The notes under the pieces: generated by a model | The model's database searches: none | Told to the model about the DNA's origin: nothing | Seen by the model: only the letters and a program-made list of their open reading frames with translations | Shown: piece by piece, positions 56,924-64,000 of the stretch | Numbering within the stretch: position 1 is the stretch's first letter | Layout: every line of letters begins with the position of its first letter | Source: Salinibacterium sp. PAMC 21357 | GTDB lineage: Bacteria; Actinomycetota; Actinomycetes; Actinomycetales; Microbacteriaceae | Length of the DNA: 64,000 bases | Reading direction: 5' to 3' | NCBI RefSeq assembly: GCF_000247645.1 | Contig: NZ_AHWA01000005.1 | Location: 421,357 to 485,356, forward strand | Position numbers and translations under genes: made by a program

Positions 56924-57613
56924 ATGAAGTTCGACGCTCTTGCTCGTACCGTCATGGCAACCGTGGTGGTCGCCGCCACACTCGGGCTTGCCGCGTGCGC
57001 GAGCGCTGTGGCGTCAGATGGGCCCGTCTTTGTTGCGGCCGCGGACTCCGATGGTCCCCGAGTTGCTTTCTATGGAGATTCCTACACTCGAGGAACGGGG
57101 GCGACAGACCCAAGTTTGCGGTGGTCGACAGTCCTTAGCGGGCAGCACGGGTGGAGCGAGTTCAACCCGAGCGTCAGTGGCTTAGGGTTCATGAGAAATC
57201 GCACGCTATTTGGCGAAGGTGATCTTCCCGGTCTCATCATTGCTGACGACCCGGACGTGGTCATTGTGTCGCTGGGGCTCAACGACAATTTCACTTTCGA
57301 CGCGTACTCCGACGAACTTCCGGGCCAAATCTTAAGCGACTTCGAGCGCTTGTCGTTAGGGTTGCCGAACACCAGACTCATTGTCGTTGAGCCGTTTTGG
57401 TATAAGACTGAACGCCCGGCGTCCGTCGATGTGATCATCTCGTGGGTGCGCGATGCGGCGCTCGCCGTCGACGCGGACTACATTTCTGGCGCTTCATACT
57501 GGCTTTCCGCGCATCCGGAGTGGATATCTAATGACAATCTTCACCCCAATGACGCCGGACACGCGGTGATTGCCGCTCAAATGGATCGGGCCCTTCGCGC
57601 ATTAAACCTCTAG
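56924..57613 (+). CDS. SGNH/GDSL-hydrolase lipoprotein, copy 1
   Basis: The 229-residue product has a lipoprotein signal (MKFDALARTVMATVVVAATLGLAAC written in parts: basic-poor n-region, hydrophobic core, lipobox LAAC). The mature part is an SGNH hydrolase: VAFYGDSYTRGTG (Ser block I), SGLGFMRNR (Gly), VSLGLNDNF (Asn, block III) and DNLHPNDAGH (Asp-x-x-His, block V). Such enzymes deacylate esters on polysaccharides or lipids outside the cell. The next gene is a clear paralogue. Confidence 0.85.
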   Translation: MKFDALARTVMATVVVAATLGLAACASAVASDGPVFVAAADSDGPRVAFYGDSYTRGTGATDPSLRWSTVLSGQHGWSEFNPSVSGLGFMRNRTLFGEGDLPGLIIADDPDVVIVSLGLNDNFTFDAYSDELPGQILSDFERLSLGLPNTRLIVVEPFWYKTERPASVDVIISWVRDAALAVDADYISGASYWLSAHPEWISNDNLHPNDAGHAVIAAQMDRALRALNL

Positions 57614-57703
57614 CCACAGTTGCGGAGGTGATGCTTCAGGCCCCAGGCCCCAGCGCCTCCTTGCAAGAGCAATCGCTCGCGCCGCTCGCACCGAACTCTG
57701 TAT

Positions 57704-58375
57704 ATGAAGTTCGATTCAGTAGCCCGTACGATCGCCGCCACCGTTCTGGTCGCCGCGACCCTAGGCTTGGCTGCGTGCAGCAGCACACCACCGGTGGCGC
57801 CCCGTGATCCTGACGCGACTCGCGTTGCCTTCTATGGGGATTCCTACACGCTCGGAACAGGTGCCTCGGCAGCAGCTAACCGCTGGTCGACGGTGGTCAG
57901 CGAAGAACGAGGGTGGAGTGAGTTCAACCCGAGCGTTAACGGCCTGGGGTTCATCAACAATCGCAGCGTCTTCGGCGATGGTGATCTGCCCAGCATGGTC
58001 ATCGCCGATGACCCCGACATCGTGTTCGTCACGATGGGGCTCAACGACAACTTCAGTTTCGGTTCCCGGGCTGCCGACATCCGGGCTCAGATCACGGCGG
58101 ACTTTGACCGGCTGACAGCGGCGCTTCCGGATGCCCGCTTCATTGTGGTTGAGCCTTTTTGGTACACCGATGAGCGCCCCGCTTCAGTCGACACGATCAT
58201 CGCTTGGGTGAAAGAGGCGGCCTCCGATATCGGTGCCGACTACATTCCCGGGGCTTCGCACTGGATCGAAGGCCACCCGGAGTGGATGGCCAGTGACGGG
58301 CTGCACCCCAACGATGATGGGTACGCGGCGATGGCGACCCAGATGGATCAGGCACTTCGCACTTTGGGCCTCTAG
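57704..58375 (+). CDS. SGNH/GDSL-hydrolase lipoprotein, copy 2
   Basis: The 223-residue protein matches the preceding one along its length: lipobox LAAC, VAFYGDSYTLGTG, GWSEFNPSVNGLGFINNR, VTMGLNDNFSFG, FIVVEPFWYTDERPASVD and DGLHPNDDGYAAM. The two lipoprotein signals are also similar, which points to tandem duplication of a whole gene. All four catalytic blocks are intact in both copies, so both may be active. Confidence 0.85.
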   Translation: MKFDSVARTIAATVLVAATLGLAACSSTPPVAPRDPDATRVAFYGDSYTLGTGASAAANRWSTVVSEERGWSEFNPSVNGLGFINNRSVFGDGDLPSMVIADDPDIVFVTMGLNDNFSFGSRAADIRAQITADFDRLTAALPDARFIVVEPFWYTDERPASVDTIIAWVKEAASDIGADYIPGASHWIEGHPEWMASDGLHPNDDGYAAMATQMDQALRTLGL

Positions 58376-58395
58376 CAGACGGCTAAAGTGGAGTT

Positions 58396-59871
58396 GTGAA
58401 TAAAACCGTCGACGTCGCTCTCATCGGCGGCGGAATCATGAGTGCCACTCTGGGAACGCTGCTCCGCAAATTGCAGCCTGACTGGGATATTCAGATCTTC
58501 GAGCGGTTGGGCGACCTCGCCCAAGAGAGCTCGAATCCCTGGAACAACGCTGGCACCGGACATTCCGCGCTGTGTGAATTGAACTACACCCCCCAAAAGA
58601 GCGATGGCTCGATCGAGATTTCGAGTGCGGTGAAGGTAAATGAGCAGTTCCAGGTGTCGCGCCAGTTCTGGTCTCACCTCGTGGCTGACGGTTCTCTGCC
58701 AGAGCCGAGCTCGTTCATCAACCCCACCCCGCACATGAGTTTTGTCTGGGGCGAGACCAACGTCGAGTACTTGCGCAAGCGCTTCGAGGCACTTAAAGAT
58801 CACCCGCTGTTCGCTGGTATGGAGTACAGCGAAGACCCCGCCGTCATTCACGGCTGGGCGCCTCTCATGATGCCGGGCCGACGCAAGTCTGAGCCTGTTG
58901 CTGCTACCTTCATTCCGTCCGGAACCGATGTTGACTTCGGTGCACTCTCGCATTTCATGGTCAACAATTTGGTGGAAACGGGAGCCCAGCTCAACACCGG
59001 CATAGTCGTCACAAATCTTACGAAACAGCGTGATGGACTGTGGAAGGTCAAGCTGCGTCATGACGTCGGTGGCACTCCGGTTGAGCCTGTTACTGCCCGT
59101 TTTGTTTTCGTCGGCGCTGGTGGTTATGCGCTCAATTTGCTGCAGAAATCTGGCATCAAAGAGATCCGCGGTTTTGGCGGGTTCCCTGTCAGCGGCGAGT
59201 TCTTGCGCACTGACAACCCGGAGATCGTGGCCGCGCACAGCGCCAAGGTCTACGGCAAGGCTGCAGTCGGTTCGCCGCCGATGTCGGTTCCGCACCTCGA
59301 CCTTCGAGTGGTCGAGGGTCAGGGCAGCCTCATGTTTGGTCCGTATGCCGGATTCAGCCCCAAGTTCTTAAAAACCGGCTCAGTTCTCGACTTGTTCGCG
59401 TCCATTCGCTGGCACAATCTGTTCCCCATGGTTGCCGCGGGACTCAGCAACTTGTCGCTTGTGAAATATTTGGCCGGCCAACTGATGGCAAGCCCCGAGA
59501 CGAAGTTCGCCGAGCTCAAGCAATTCGTTCCGAATGCTAAGCCCGAAGACTGGTACCGCATCACCGCCGGTCAACGCGTTCAAGTGATGAAGAAGGACTC
59601 CAAAAAGATTGGTGTGCTTCAGTTCGGCACCGAAGTTGTGTCTTCCGCTGATGGCAGCATCGCCGGACTCCTTGGGGCATCGCCTGGAGCATCCACGGCT
59701 GTTCCGATCATGCTGGGTCTTGTCGAGAAGTGCTTCCCTGAGCGAATGGCTGACTGGCGTCCAAAGATCGAGAAAATGATCCCGAGCTTTGGCCAGCAGC
59801 TTTCCGACTCACCCGAGCTTGCGCAAGCAACTCTCGAGCGCACGGCGCAGGCACTGAAGATTCACCCGTAG
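58396..59871 (+). CDS. mqo: Malate:quinone oxidoreductase
   Basis: The 491-residue FAD enzyme oxidises malate to oxaloacetate and passes electrons to the quinone pool at the membrane. It shows VALIGGGIMSATLGTLLRKLQPDW at the N terminus, SSNPWNNAGTGHSALCELNYTP, a central FVFVGAGGYALNLLQKSGI and a C-terminal LGASPGASTAVPIML. TAAAGT (58384-58389) six bases before the GTG start marks a leaderless mRNA. Confidence 0.96.
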   Translation: MNKTVDVALIGGGIMSATLGTLLRKLQPDWDIQIFERLGDLAQESSNPWNNAGTGHSALCELNYTPQKSDGSIEISSAVKVNEQFQVSRQFWSHLVADGSLPEPSSFINPTPHMSFVWGETNVEYLRKRFEALKDHPLFAGMEYSEDPAVIHGWAPLMMPGRRKSEPVAATFIPSGTDVDFGALSHFMVNNLVETGAQLNTGIVVTNLTKQRDGLWKVKLRHDVGGTPVEPVTARFVFVGAGGYALNLLQKSGIKEIRGFGGFPVSGEFLRTDNPEIVAAHSAKVYGKAAVGSPPMSVPHLDLRVVEGQGSLMFGPYAGFSPKFLKTGSVLDLFASIRWHNLFPMVAAGLSNLSLVKYLAGQLMASPETKFAELKQFVPNAKPEDWYRITAGQRVQVMKKDSKKIGVLQFGTEVVSSADGSIAGLLGASPGASTAVPIMLGLVEKCFPERMADWRPKIEKMIPSFGQQLSDSPELAQATLERTAQALKIHP

Positions 59872-59905
59872 CAACTAGTCCTCGCTCTGCGAGGCATTCT
59901 TCGTG

Positions 59906-59939
59906 ACGTCACGTACCCCGGCAATGGGGTACGTGACGT
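59906..59939. promoter_or_regulatory. 14-bp palindrome upstream of the signalling operon
   Basis: ACGTCACGTACCCC (59906-59919) and GGGGTACGTGACGT (59926-59939) are perfect inverted repeats with a 6-base spacer, and a third GTACCCC follows directly. A CATACT -10-like box lies at 59954-59959. The TACCCC core resembles sites of NarL-type regulators, and the operon downstream encodes one, so autoregulation is plausible. It could also contribute to mqo termination. Confidence 0.6.
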
Positions 59940-59996
59940 ACCCCGATTGTTGTCATACTGGTGAGAACGTGGCCAGACGGTAGAGGGGGAGTTCAG

Positions 59997-61253
59997 ATGT
60001 CGATTGGACTGCCTGCTCACCTGCGCAAAGAAAGCGTTACGCGCGCGTTCTCGCGGACAATAAATACAGTCTCTCTCGTCTGTTTCTCGTTGGCTTTAGC
60101 TGGCGTGATAACCATGGAAGCCGGCGACGCTAACATCACGCTGTGGCCAGCGGCGCTGGCCGTAGTACCCATGCTCCTAACGGTGTGGTTGGTCAACCGC
60201 TACCGCACAGCGTTCTTCACGGTCGCGCACATTGTGATCGGCGGGCCAGCAGTCTATTGGTTCGTGCTCACGGTGGCTTCTGAAATACGGCCGTTGGGTG
60301 GGGTGGGCGAGTACCTCATCACCCTCCCCACAATCGCACTCATGCTTATTGGCGGCTCGGGCCGCAGCGTGGTGTGGAGCATCGCATGGTGCACCGTCGG
60401 GCTTGCCGTTGCGCAGAGCGCCGTGGCTTTGGCATCGTGGCAGGTGCTGGGCTACACGGCTGTTCCGTCTACTGTGTTCGCCGTCTACGTTGCCGTGATT
60501 GTCGTGCTGGTCACTCTCCGGCTCAGCCAGCGGGGGGTTCGTCGGGTGCAGTCGCGCCTCCATCGTGCTGCTCGTGACAACGAGCTTGCCGACCTTCGCT
60601 ATGGCATTGAAGCGACGTCTGCTGCGGTGATGCACGACACCGTACTTGGCCACCTCGCAGCGATTGCTAACGCTCCGTATGGAGCTATGAGCCCGCAACT
60701 TCAGCGCGAGATTGAACGTGACCTCGATGTGTTGGTTGGGGAGGAGTGGCTCTCTGAGTCCGCGACCGACACCGACACTGGCGTTCGCGACGATTGGCAA
60801 AACAGCTCGCTCCTGGTGGCGATCTCCGAAGCTCGAGCGCTGGGCCTCACGGTTGAACTGACAGGTGATCTGTCTGCGCTTTCCGGACTGGATGCTGGCG
60901 GTGCTGCAGCGCTCGGTCCAGCGGTCAAGCAGTGCTTAGTAAATGTCGTCAAGCATTCGGGCACTATGCAGGCGGAGGTAGCGATTTTTGCGTCGGAAGA
61001 CGAAGTCAGTGTGCTCGTCGTTGACGCCGGCAAAGGATTTGATGAAGCAGAGACCGGGGCCGACCGTCTTGGTCTCCGGCAGTCAGTTCGTCGTCGAATT
61101 GAACAAGTCTCCGGTGCGGTGCAACTGTGGTCGACGCCGGGACTTGGCACATCGGTAATGATTCGTATTCCGACCGGTGCGAGTAAGCAGCGGGATGCAA
61201 GTGCGCAGCTCGCAGCGAGTGCAGGCATCGAATCGAGCATCGAGGTCGAATGA
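59997..61253 (+). CDS. Sensor histidine kinase with six-helix membrane domain
   Basis: The 418-residue product starts at ATG 59997 after GAGGGGGAG. About six helices fill the first 190 residues. The cytoplasmic part contains a HisKA_3-like box (ATSAAVMHDTVLGHLAAIAN) and an ATPase domain with VKQCLVNVVKHSGTMQ (N box), VVDAGKGFD and LGLRQSVRRRIEQVSGAVQL. It overlaps the next membrane protein gene by 4 bases and shares an operon with a LuxR-type response regulator. Confidence 0.85.
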   Translation: MSIGLPAHLRKESVTRAFSRTINTVSLVCFSLALAGVITMEAGDANITLWPAALAVVPMLLTVWLVNRYRTAFFTVAHIVIGGPAVYWFVLTVASEIRPLGGVGEYLITLPTIALMLIGGSGRSVVWSIAWCTVGLAVAQSAVALASWQVLGYTAVPSTVFAVYVAVIVVLVTLRLSQRGVRRVQSRLHRAARDNELADLRYGIEATSAAVMHDTVLGHLAAIANAPYGAMSPQLQREIERDLDVLVGEEWLSESATDTDTGVRDDWQNSSLLVAISEARALGLTVELTGDLSALSGLDAGGAAALGPAVKQCLVNVVKHSGTMQAEVAIFASEDEVSVLVVDAGKGFDEAETGADRLGLRQSVRRRIEQVSGAVQLWSTPGLGTSVMIRIPTGASKQRDASAQLAASAGIESSIEVE

Positions 61254-62404
61254 GCGCCGCAACGGAATCCGTAACAATCCAGCAGCTCGATCCTTTGGGC
61301 ACTCTCGATGGTCGCCCCGTGAGCGTGGCATCCGCGTTCGGCATATTCGCATTAGCAACCGTGATGACGTTCCTGCATTCGCAAATTATCGTTCATCTGT
61401 GGATGGCTGGCGCCTCCTTAATGTTGATTGGGACTGCCACGGCACTGATGATTTTTGCCACCGGCCCTTTGCGCGCGCCCTTCAGCGGTGAGATGCACGC
61501 TGTCGTGATTGGGCTCCTCATCATGGCTTATGCGCTGAGTTCTGCCGCGTTGGGAAGTGGGGGCTCAATGAAAACCGATATTTGGGCACCTCTCATTATC
61601 GGTATCGCATGTATGGCGCTGGCCCCGTACCGTCCGGTGGTGGAACTTGTCGCGGCAGGGGTGACGGCCTCCATCTTCGTCGGATTCGTGGCTCTCGTGT
61701 CGTACTCAGTTTCGCGCCTTGATGCCCCCGCAATGATCGTGATTTTGGCCGCAATGACACCGGTGCTAACAATGTCGCTCGGTGGCAGCGCGTTTGCCTT
61801 CTCTCTCGCCAAGACTCATGTGCGCTGGGAGTTTCGCGCTCGTCGTGCTGCGCGGCGTCAGTTGGACCGAGAGCAAGTGAGTGTTGCGCGCTCGGTGCAA
61901 CAAGACCGAGTGACGATTCTCAACCGCGATGTTGTGCCACTGTTCGTTGACATAACTCAGCGAGGGATCATCTCGCCCGATGACCGTGCTCGGGCTGCTC
62001 AGTATTCGGAGTCGATTCGCGAGCTCATGGTCACAGAGCTCAACCGCAGTTGGCTCGAATCTGTGGTGGCGAATTCTTTCGGTGCGCTCGATGACGGTAA
62101 CCGCGTTCAGGATCCACACCGACTCGCAGCAGCGATGACCTCGTCGCAGCGCACGGCGTTGAGGGCGGCCGTGTTGGCTGTGGCTAACGGTGATGAACTT
62201 GATCCCGAGAGTGTGCGCTTGGTAATTGAGAAGACTGCTACCGGAGCGACGATCATCGTTACTGGCACGGTCACGTCATCGGAATCATCTTGGCGTTCGT
62301 CACTTGCCCCCTATCTTGCCGTTCTTCGCGTGGTTTTCACTGGACTTCGTATTTCGTATCGCTCACCCTCATTGATTGTTAGGTTCACTTATGACACCCC
62401 CTGA
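61250..62404 (+). CDS. Membrane protein resembling a histidine kinase without ATPase motifs
   Basis: The 384-residue protein has the same build as its upstream neighbour: about six helices in the first 190 residues, a basic helix (RARRAARRQLDREQVSVARSV) and a cytoplasmic part (VPLFVDITQRGIISPDDRARAAQYSESIRELMVTELNRSWLE). The place where a kinase would have its H box reads DRVTILNRDVVPLF with no His, and no N or G box is visible. It may be a degenerate kinase that modulates the true kinase by forming heterodimers; this is inference. ATGA overlap with the kinase gene. Confidence 0.7.
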   Translation: MSAATESVTIQQLDPLGTLDGRPVSVASAFGIFALATVMTFLHSQIIVHLWMAGASLMLIGTATALMIFATGPLRAPFSGEMHAVVIGLLIMAYALSSAALGSGGSMKTDIWAPLIIGIACMALAPYRPVVELVAAGVTASIFVGFVALVSYSVSRLDAPAMIVILAAMTPVLTMSLGGSAFAFSLAKTHVRWEFRARRAARRQLDREQVSVARSVQQDRVTILNRDVVPLFVDITQRGIISPDDRARAAQYSESIRELMVTELNRSWLESVVANSFGALDDGNRVQDPHRLAAAMTSSQRTALRAAVLAVANGDELDPESVRLVIEKTATGATIIVTGTVTSSESSWRSSLAPYLAVLRVVFTGLRISYRSPSLIVRFTYDTP

Positions 62405-63074
62405 ATCCCGCCTCAGCGCGCATCTCGGCGATCGTGCGCCCATCCGGCTCGCCATCCTGGATGATCATGAAGTGTTGCTCGACAGCCTCAATAGCTGGAT
62501 CACTAACAACGCTCCCGATTTCGATGTTGTGCTCACGGCAAGCACGTGGCTTCAACTTGTGCACAGCGACCGCTTTCCCACCGAGTTGGTCTTTCTCGAC
62601 TTCCAGTTGAAGGAGCCGGTGTCGATCGAGGCTCGGGTTCGCACGTGTCGTGCCGCCGGGGCAAAGGTCATCGTTCTTTCGAGTCTGGACAGCCGGGAAG
62701 CCCGTGAACGAGCTCTTTCTGCTGGGGCTGCCACCTTCCTCTCGAAGGCGTTACCAATGCACGAGGTTATGGATGCTGCTCGTCACATCATGGGGGTGCA
62801 AGCCGAGGGCGGGGCTCAGCTTGACTGGCGCCCGCTACCCTCAGGCTCGGCCGACCAATCCAAGCCGAAACTCAGCGCTGGAGAAGCGGATGCTCTCACG
62901 CTTTACGCTTCGGGGCTCAGCACGCCTCAAGTCGCCGAGAGAATGAACGTGCAATATGAGACCGCAAAGACGTATCTTCGTAGGGTGCGTGAAAAATACG
63001 CAAAAGCTAACCGCCCGGCAAGTAAAAAGGCTGACCTGATTCGCCGGGCCGCTGAGGATGGATTTCTACGCTGA
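62391..63074 (+). CDS. LuxR-type response regulator
   Basis: From ATG 62391 (overlapping the upstream gene by 14 bases; an earlier TTG at 62376 is less likely) the 227-residue protein has a receiver domain (RLAILDDHEVLLDSLNSW, phospho-acceptor Asp in ELVFLDFQLKEP, VIVLSSLDS, FLSKALP) and a GerE-type domain (KLSAGEADALTLYASGLSTPQVAERMNVQYETAKTYLRRVREKYAKA). It completes a kinase / kinase-like / regulator operon. Confidence 0.9.
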   Translation: MTPPESRLSAHLGDRAPIRLAILDDHEVLLDSLNSWITNNAPDFDVVLTASTWLQLVHSDRFPTELVFLDFQLKEPVSIEARVRTCRAAGAKVIVLSSLDSREARERALSAGAATFLSKALPMHEVMDAARHIMGVQAEGGAQLDWRPLPSGSADQSKPKLSAGEADALTLYASGLSTPQVAERMNVQYETAKTYLRRVREKYAKANRPASKKADLIRRAAEDGFLR

Positions 63075-63739
63075 TGAGCAAACTCTATTTCCGCTACGGA
63101 GCGATGAACAGCGGCAAGAGCACCGCGCTGCTGCAGGCGGCTTATAACTATGAGGAACGCGACCAGCAGGTTCTTTTGGCGAAACCCCACATCGATACCA
63201 AGGGCGATAGCGCCATAATTTCTCGCCTCGGGGTCACTCGCCAGGTAGATTTCACCATCGCACCCAATGATGATGTTTATGAGGTCTTCGCGCGCGAGCG
63301 AGCACGAGTATTCGAGAAGACTGGTTCGCCGGTGAGCTGCCTGCTGGTCGATGAGGCCCAGTTCTTTAGCGAAGCACAGGTTGATGACCTGCTGCGCATT
63401 GCGATCGTTGAGAGGGTGCCTGTGCTTGCTTACGGCATCCGTACCGACTTCCAGACGGTCGCTTTTCCGGGCAGCCGACGTTTGTTGGAGATTGCGCACT
63501 CCCTTGAAGAACTCAAGACGATTTGCCGCTGTGGCCGCAAGGCCGTCTTCAACGCGAGAACCGTGGGTGGTGAATTTATCTTTGATGGTGACCAAGTCGC
63601 CATCGATGGGGTGGATGTTGGCTACCAGTCGCTCTGCGGTGCGTGCTATCTCGAGGAGAGCGGCGGCGTTCTCAATAGCGGCTGGCGTCCCAAGATCGAG
63701 TTCAGCTATGGGAGTGCGCCTGACGCCGACTTTGCCTAA
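63074..63739 (+). CDS. tdk: Thymidine kinase
   Basis: The 221-residue type II thymidine kinase has the P-loop YGAMNSGKST near residue 10, LVDEAQFFSEAQVDDL with the catalytic Glu, a lasso region YGIRTDFQTVAFPGSRRLL and zinc-binding Cys pairs (CRCGRKAVFNAR and CGACYLEE). It phosphorylates thymidine for salvage. Its ATG overlaps the response regulator stop by one base, an unusual operon partner that probably reflects read-through rather than shared function. Confidence 0.95.
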   Translation: MSKLYFRYGAMNSGKSTALLQAAYNYEERDQQVLLAKPHIDTKGDSAIISRLGVTRQVDFTIAPNDDVYEVFARERARVFEKTGSPVSCLLVDEAQFFSEAQVDDLLRIAIVERVPVLAYGIRTDFQTVAFPGSRRLLEIAHSLEELKTICRCGRKAVFNARTVGGEFIFDGDQVAIDGVDVGYQSLCGACYLEESGGVLNSGWRPKIEFSYGSAPDADFA

Positions 63740-63783
63740 GAGAGACCGCGGCTCATTCGAACCGAACTCGCGAGCGAGTTAAC

Positions 63784-63813
63784 GACTAAACGCCTTCCCG
63801 AAGGAAGGCGTTT
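63784..63813 (+). terminator. Intrinsic terminator after tdk
   Basis: CTAAACGCCTTCC and GGAAGGCGTTTAG form a 13-bp stem with a CGAA loop, about 45 bases after the tdk stop. Confidence 0.9.
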
Positions 63814-63871
63814 AGTCGTCTCTGTCGCGCTGCAGATTGCAGTACAACCGAGTTAACTGTCGGGGTAGCGG

Positions 63872-64000
63872 TGTGTTCGTTCAGGACATAGGAAACGCAT
63901 CTCTCGGGACATGGGAAACTTCTCAGCCACGATCAGAGTGTGTCCAAAGCCAAGCTCGTCATCACTGCCGTCACCCTCGAGGGTCGAACCCAAGCCGAAG
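63872..64000 (+). mobile_element. Left end of an IS481-family insertion sequence (partial)
   Basis: The stretch from about 63872 contains GGACATAGGAAAC (63884-63896) and GGACATGGGAAAC (63907-63919), near-identical direct repeats as found in the ends of IS481 elements, directly followed by a transposase start. The outer boundary is estimated from a TGTGTTC end-like sequence; the right end and target duplication lie outside the window. Confidence 0.75.
63940..64000 (+). CDS. IS481-family transposase, N terminus (partial)
   Basis: GTG at 63940 opens a frame reading VSKAKLVITAVTLEGRTQAE up to the window edge. This matches the N-terminal helix-turn-helix opening common in actinobacterial IS481 transposases. 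Catalytic residues lie outside. Confidence 0.8.
   Translation, partial: MSKAKLVITAVTLEGRTQAE

Noticed and set aside
59907..59938. Exact NarL 7-2-7 site
   Set aside because: The spacing of the TACCCC cores does not match 7-2-7, so only a general resemblance is claimed.
62376..62390. TTG start for the response regulator
   Set aside because: The ATG at 62391 fits the receiver domain better and is a stronger codon; the extension adds nothing conserved.

Overview
The window looks like a chromosomal segment of a high-GC Gram-positive actinobacterium, most likely of the family Microbacteriaceae (Salinibacterium/Cryobacterium-like). The reasons are the gene order MaoC-dehydratase pair / murB / aspartate aminotransferase / tRNA-Trp / secE / nusG / rplK / rplA, the frequent GTG starts, the actinobacterial SRP RNA, a 421-residue aspartokinase with a likely internal beta-subunit start, and LAxTG-type cell-wall sorting signals. 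Many genes carry a TANNNT -10 box ending 6-7 bases before the start codon, i.e. they look leaderless.

Layout. 0-2.6 kb: a divergent partial gene, an overlooked 27-residue Cys-containing peptide gene with its own promoter and palindrome, then two MaoC dehydratases overlapping murB. 2.6-10.1 kb: a DUF418 membrane protein, a two-component system coupled to an ABC-2 exporter (kinase frameshifted), a lipoprotein, a frameshifted HEAT-repeat protein with a Ser-Asp tail, and aspartate aminotransferase. 10.3-13.6 kb: an accessory block between the aminotransferase and tRNA-Trp, with a wall-anchored surface protein and a secreted/membrane protein pair of unknown function. 13.9-16.6 kb: tRNA-Trp, secE, nusG, rplK, rplA. 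16.6-26.1 kb: acetyltransferase, DUF998-like protein, YqaJ-type nuclease, a membrane protein with a histone-H1-like tail, a MATE exporter, and a MacB-type ABC exporter divergent from an OmpR-type two-component system (kinase frameshifted). 26.1-27.4 kb: rplJ-rplL with a leader. 27.7-31.7 kb: a LuxR/TPR regulator divergent from a second wall-anchored surface protein. 31.9-37.7 kb: ABC exporter, an ArsR-like regulator with a large operator coupled to an MFS exporter, a Bcr/CflA exporter and a PAP2 phosphatase. 37.8-43.8 kb: a HerA/DUF853 ATPase (frameshifted), a sugar ABC importer and a membrane protein. 43.8-48.0 kb: tRNA-Ser, SRP RNA and a giant SCO7613-type membrane protein. 48.1-63.7 kb: pta-ackA, dnaX-recR, lysC-asd, tandem SGNH lipoproteins, mqo, a three-gene signalling operon ending in thymidine kinase. 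The last ~130 bases are the left end of an IS481-family element.

Most of the window is ordinary core genome. The least explained parts are the 27-residue peptide with a palindrome over its -35 box, the secreted protein plus 4-base-overlapping small membrane protein at 12.7-13.6 kb, the long palindromes at 33.74 and 59.91 kb that fit autoregulatory operators, and the kinase / degenerate-kinase-like / response-regulator operon at 60-63 kb. Four otherwise normal genes each lack one base, which looks more like sequencing error than biology and should be checked before any of them is called a pseudogene.
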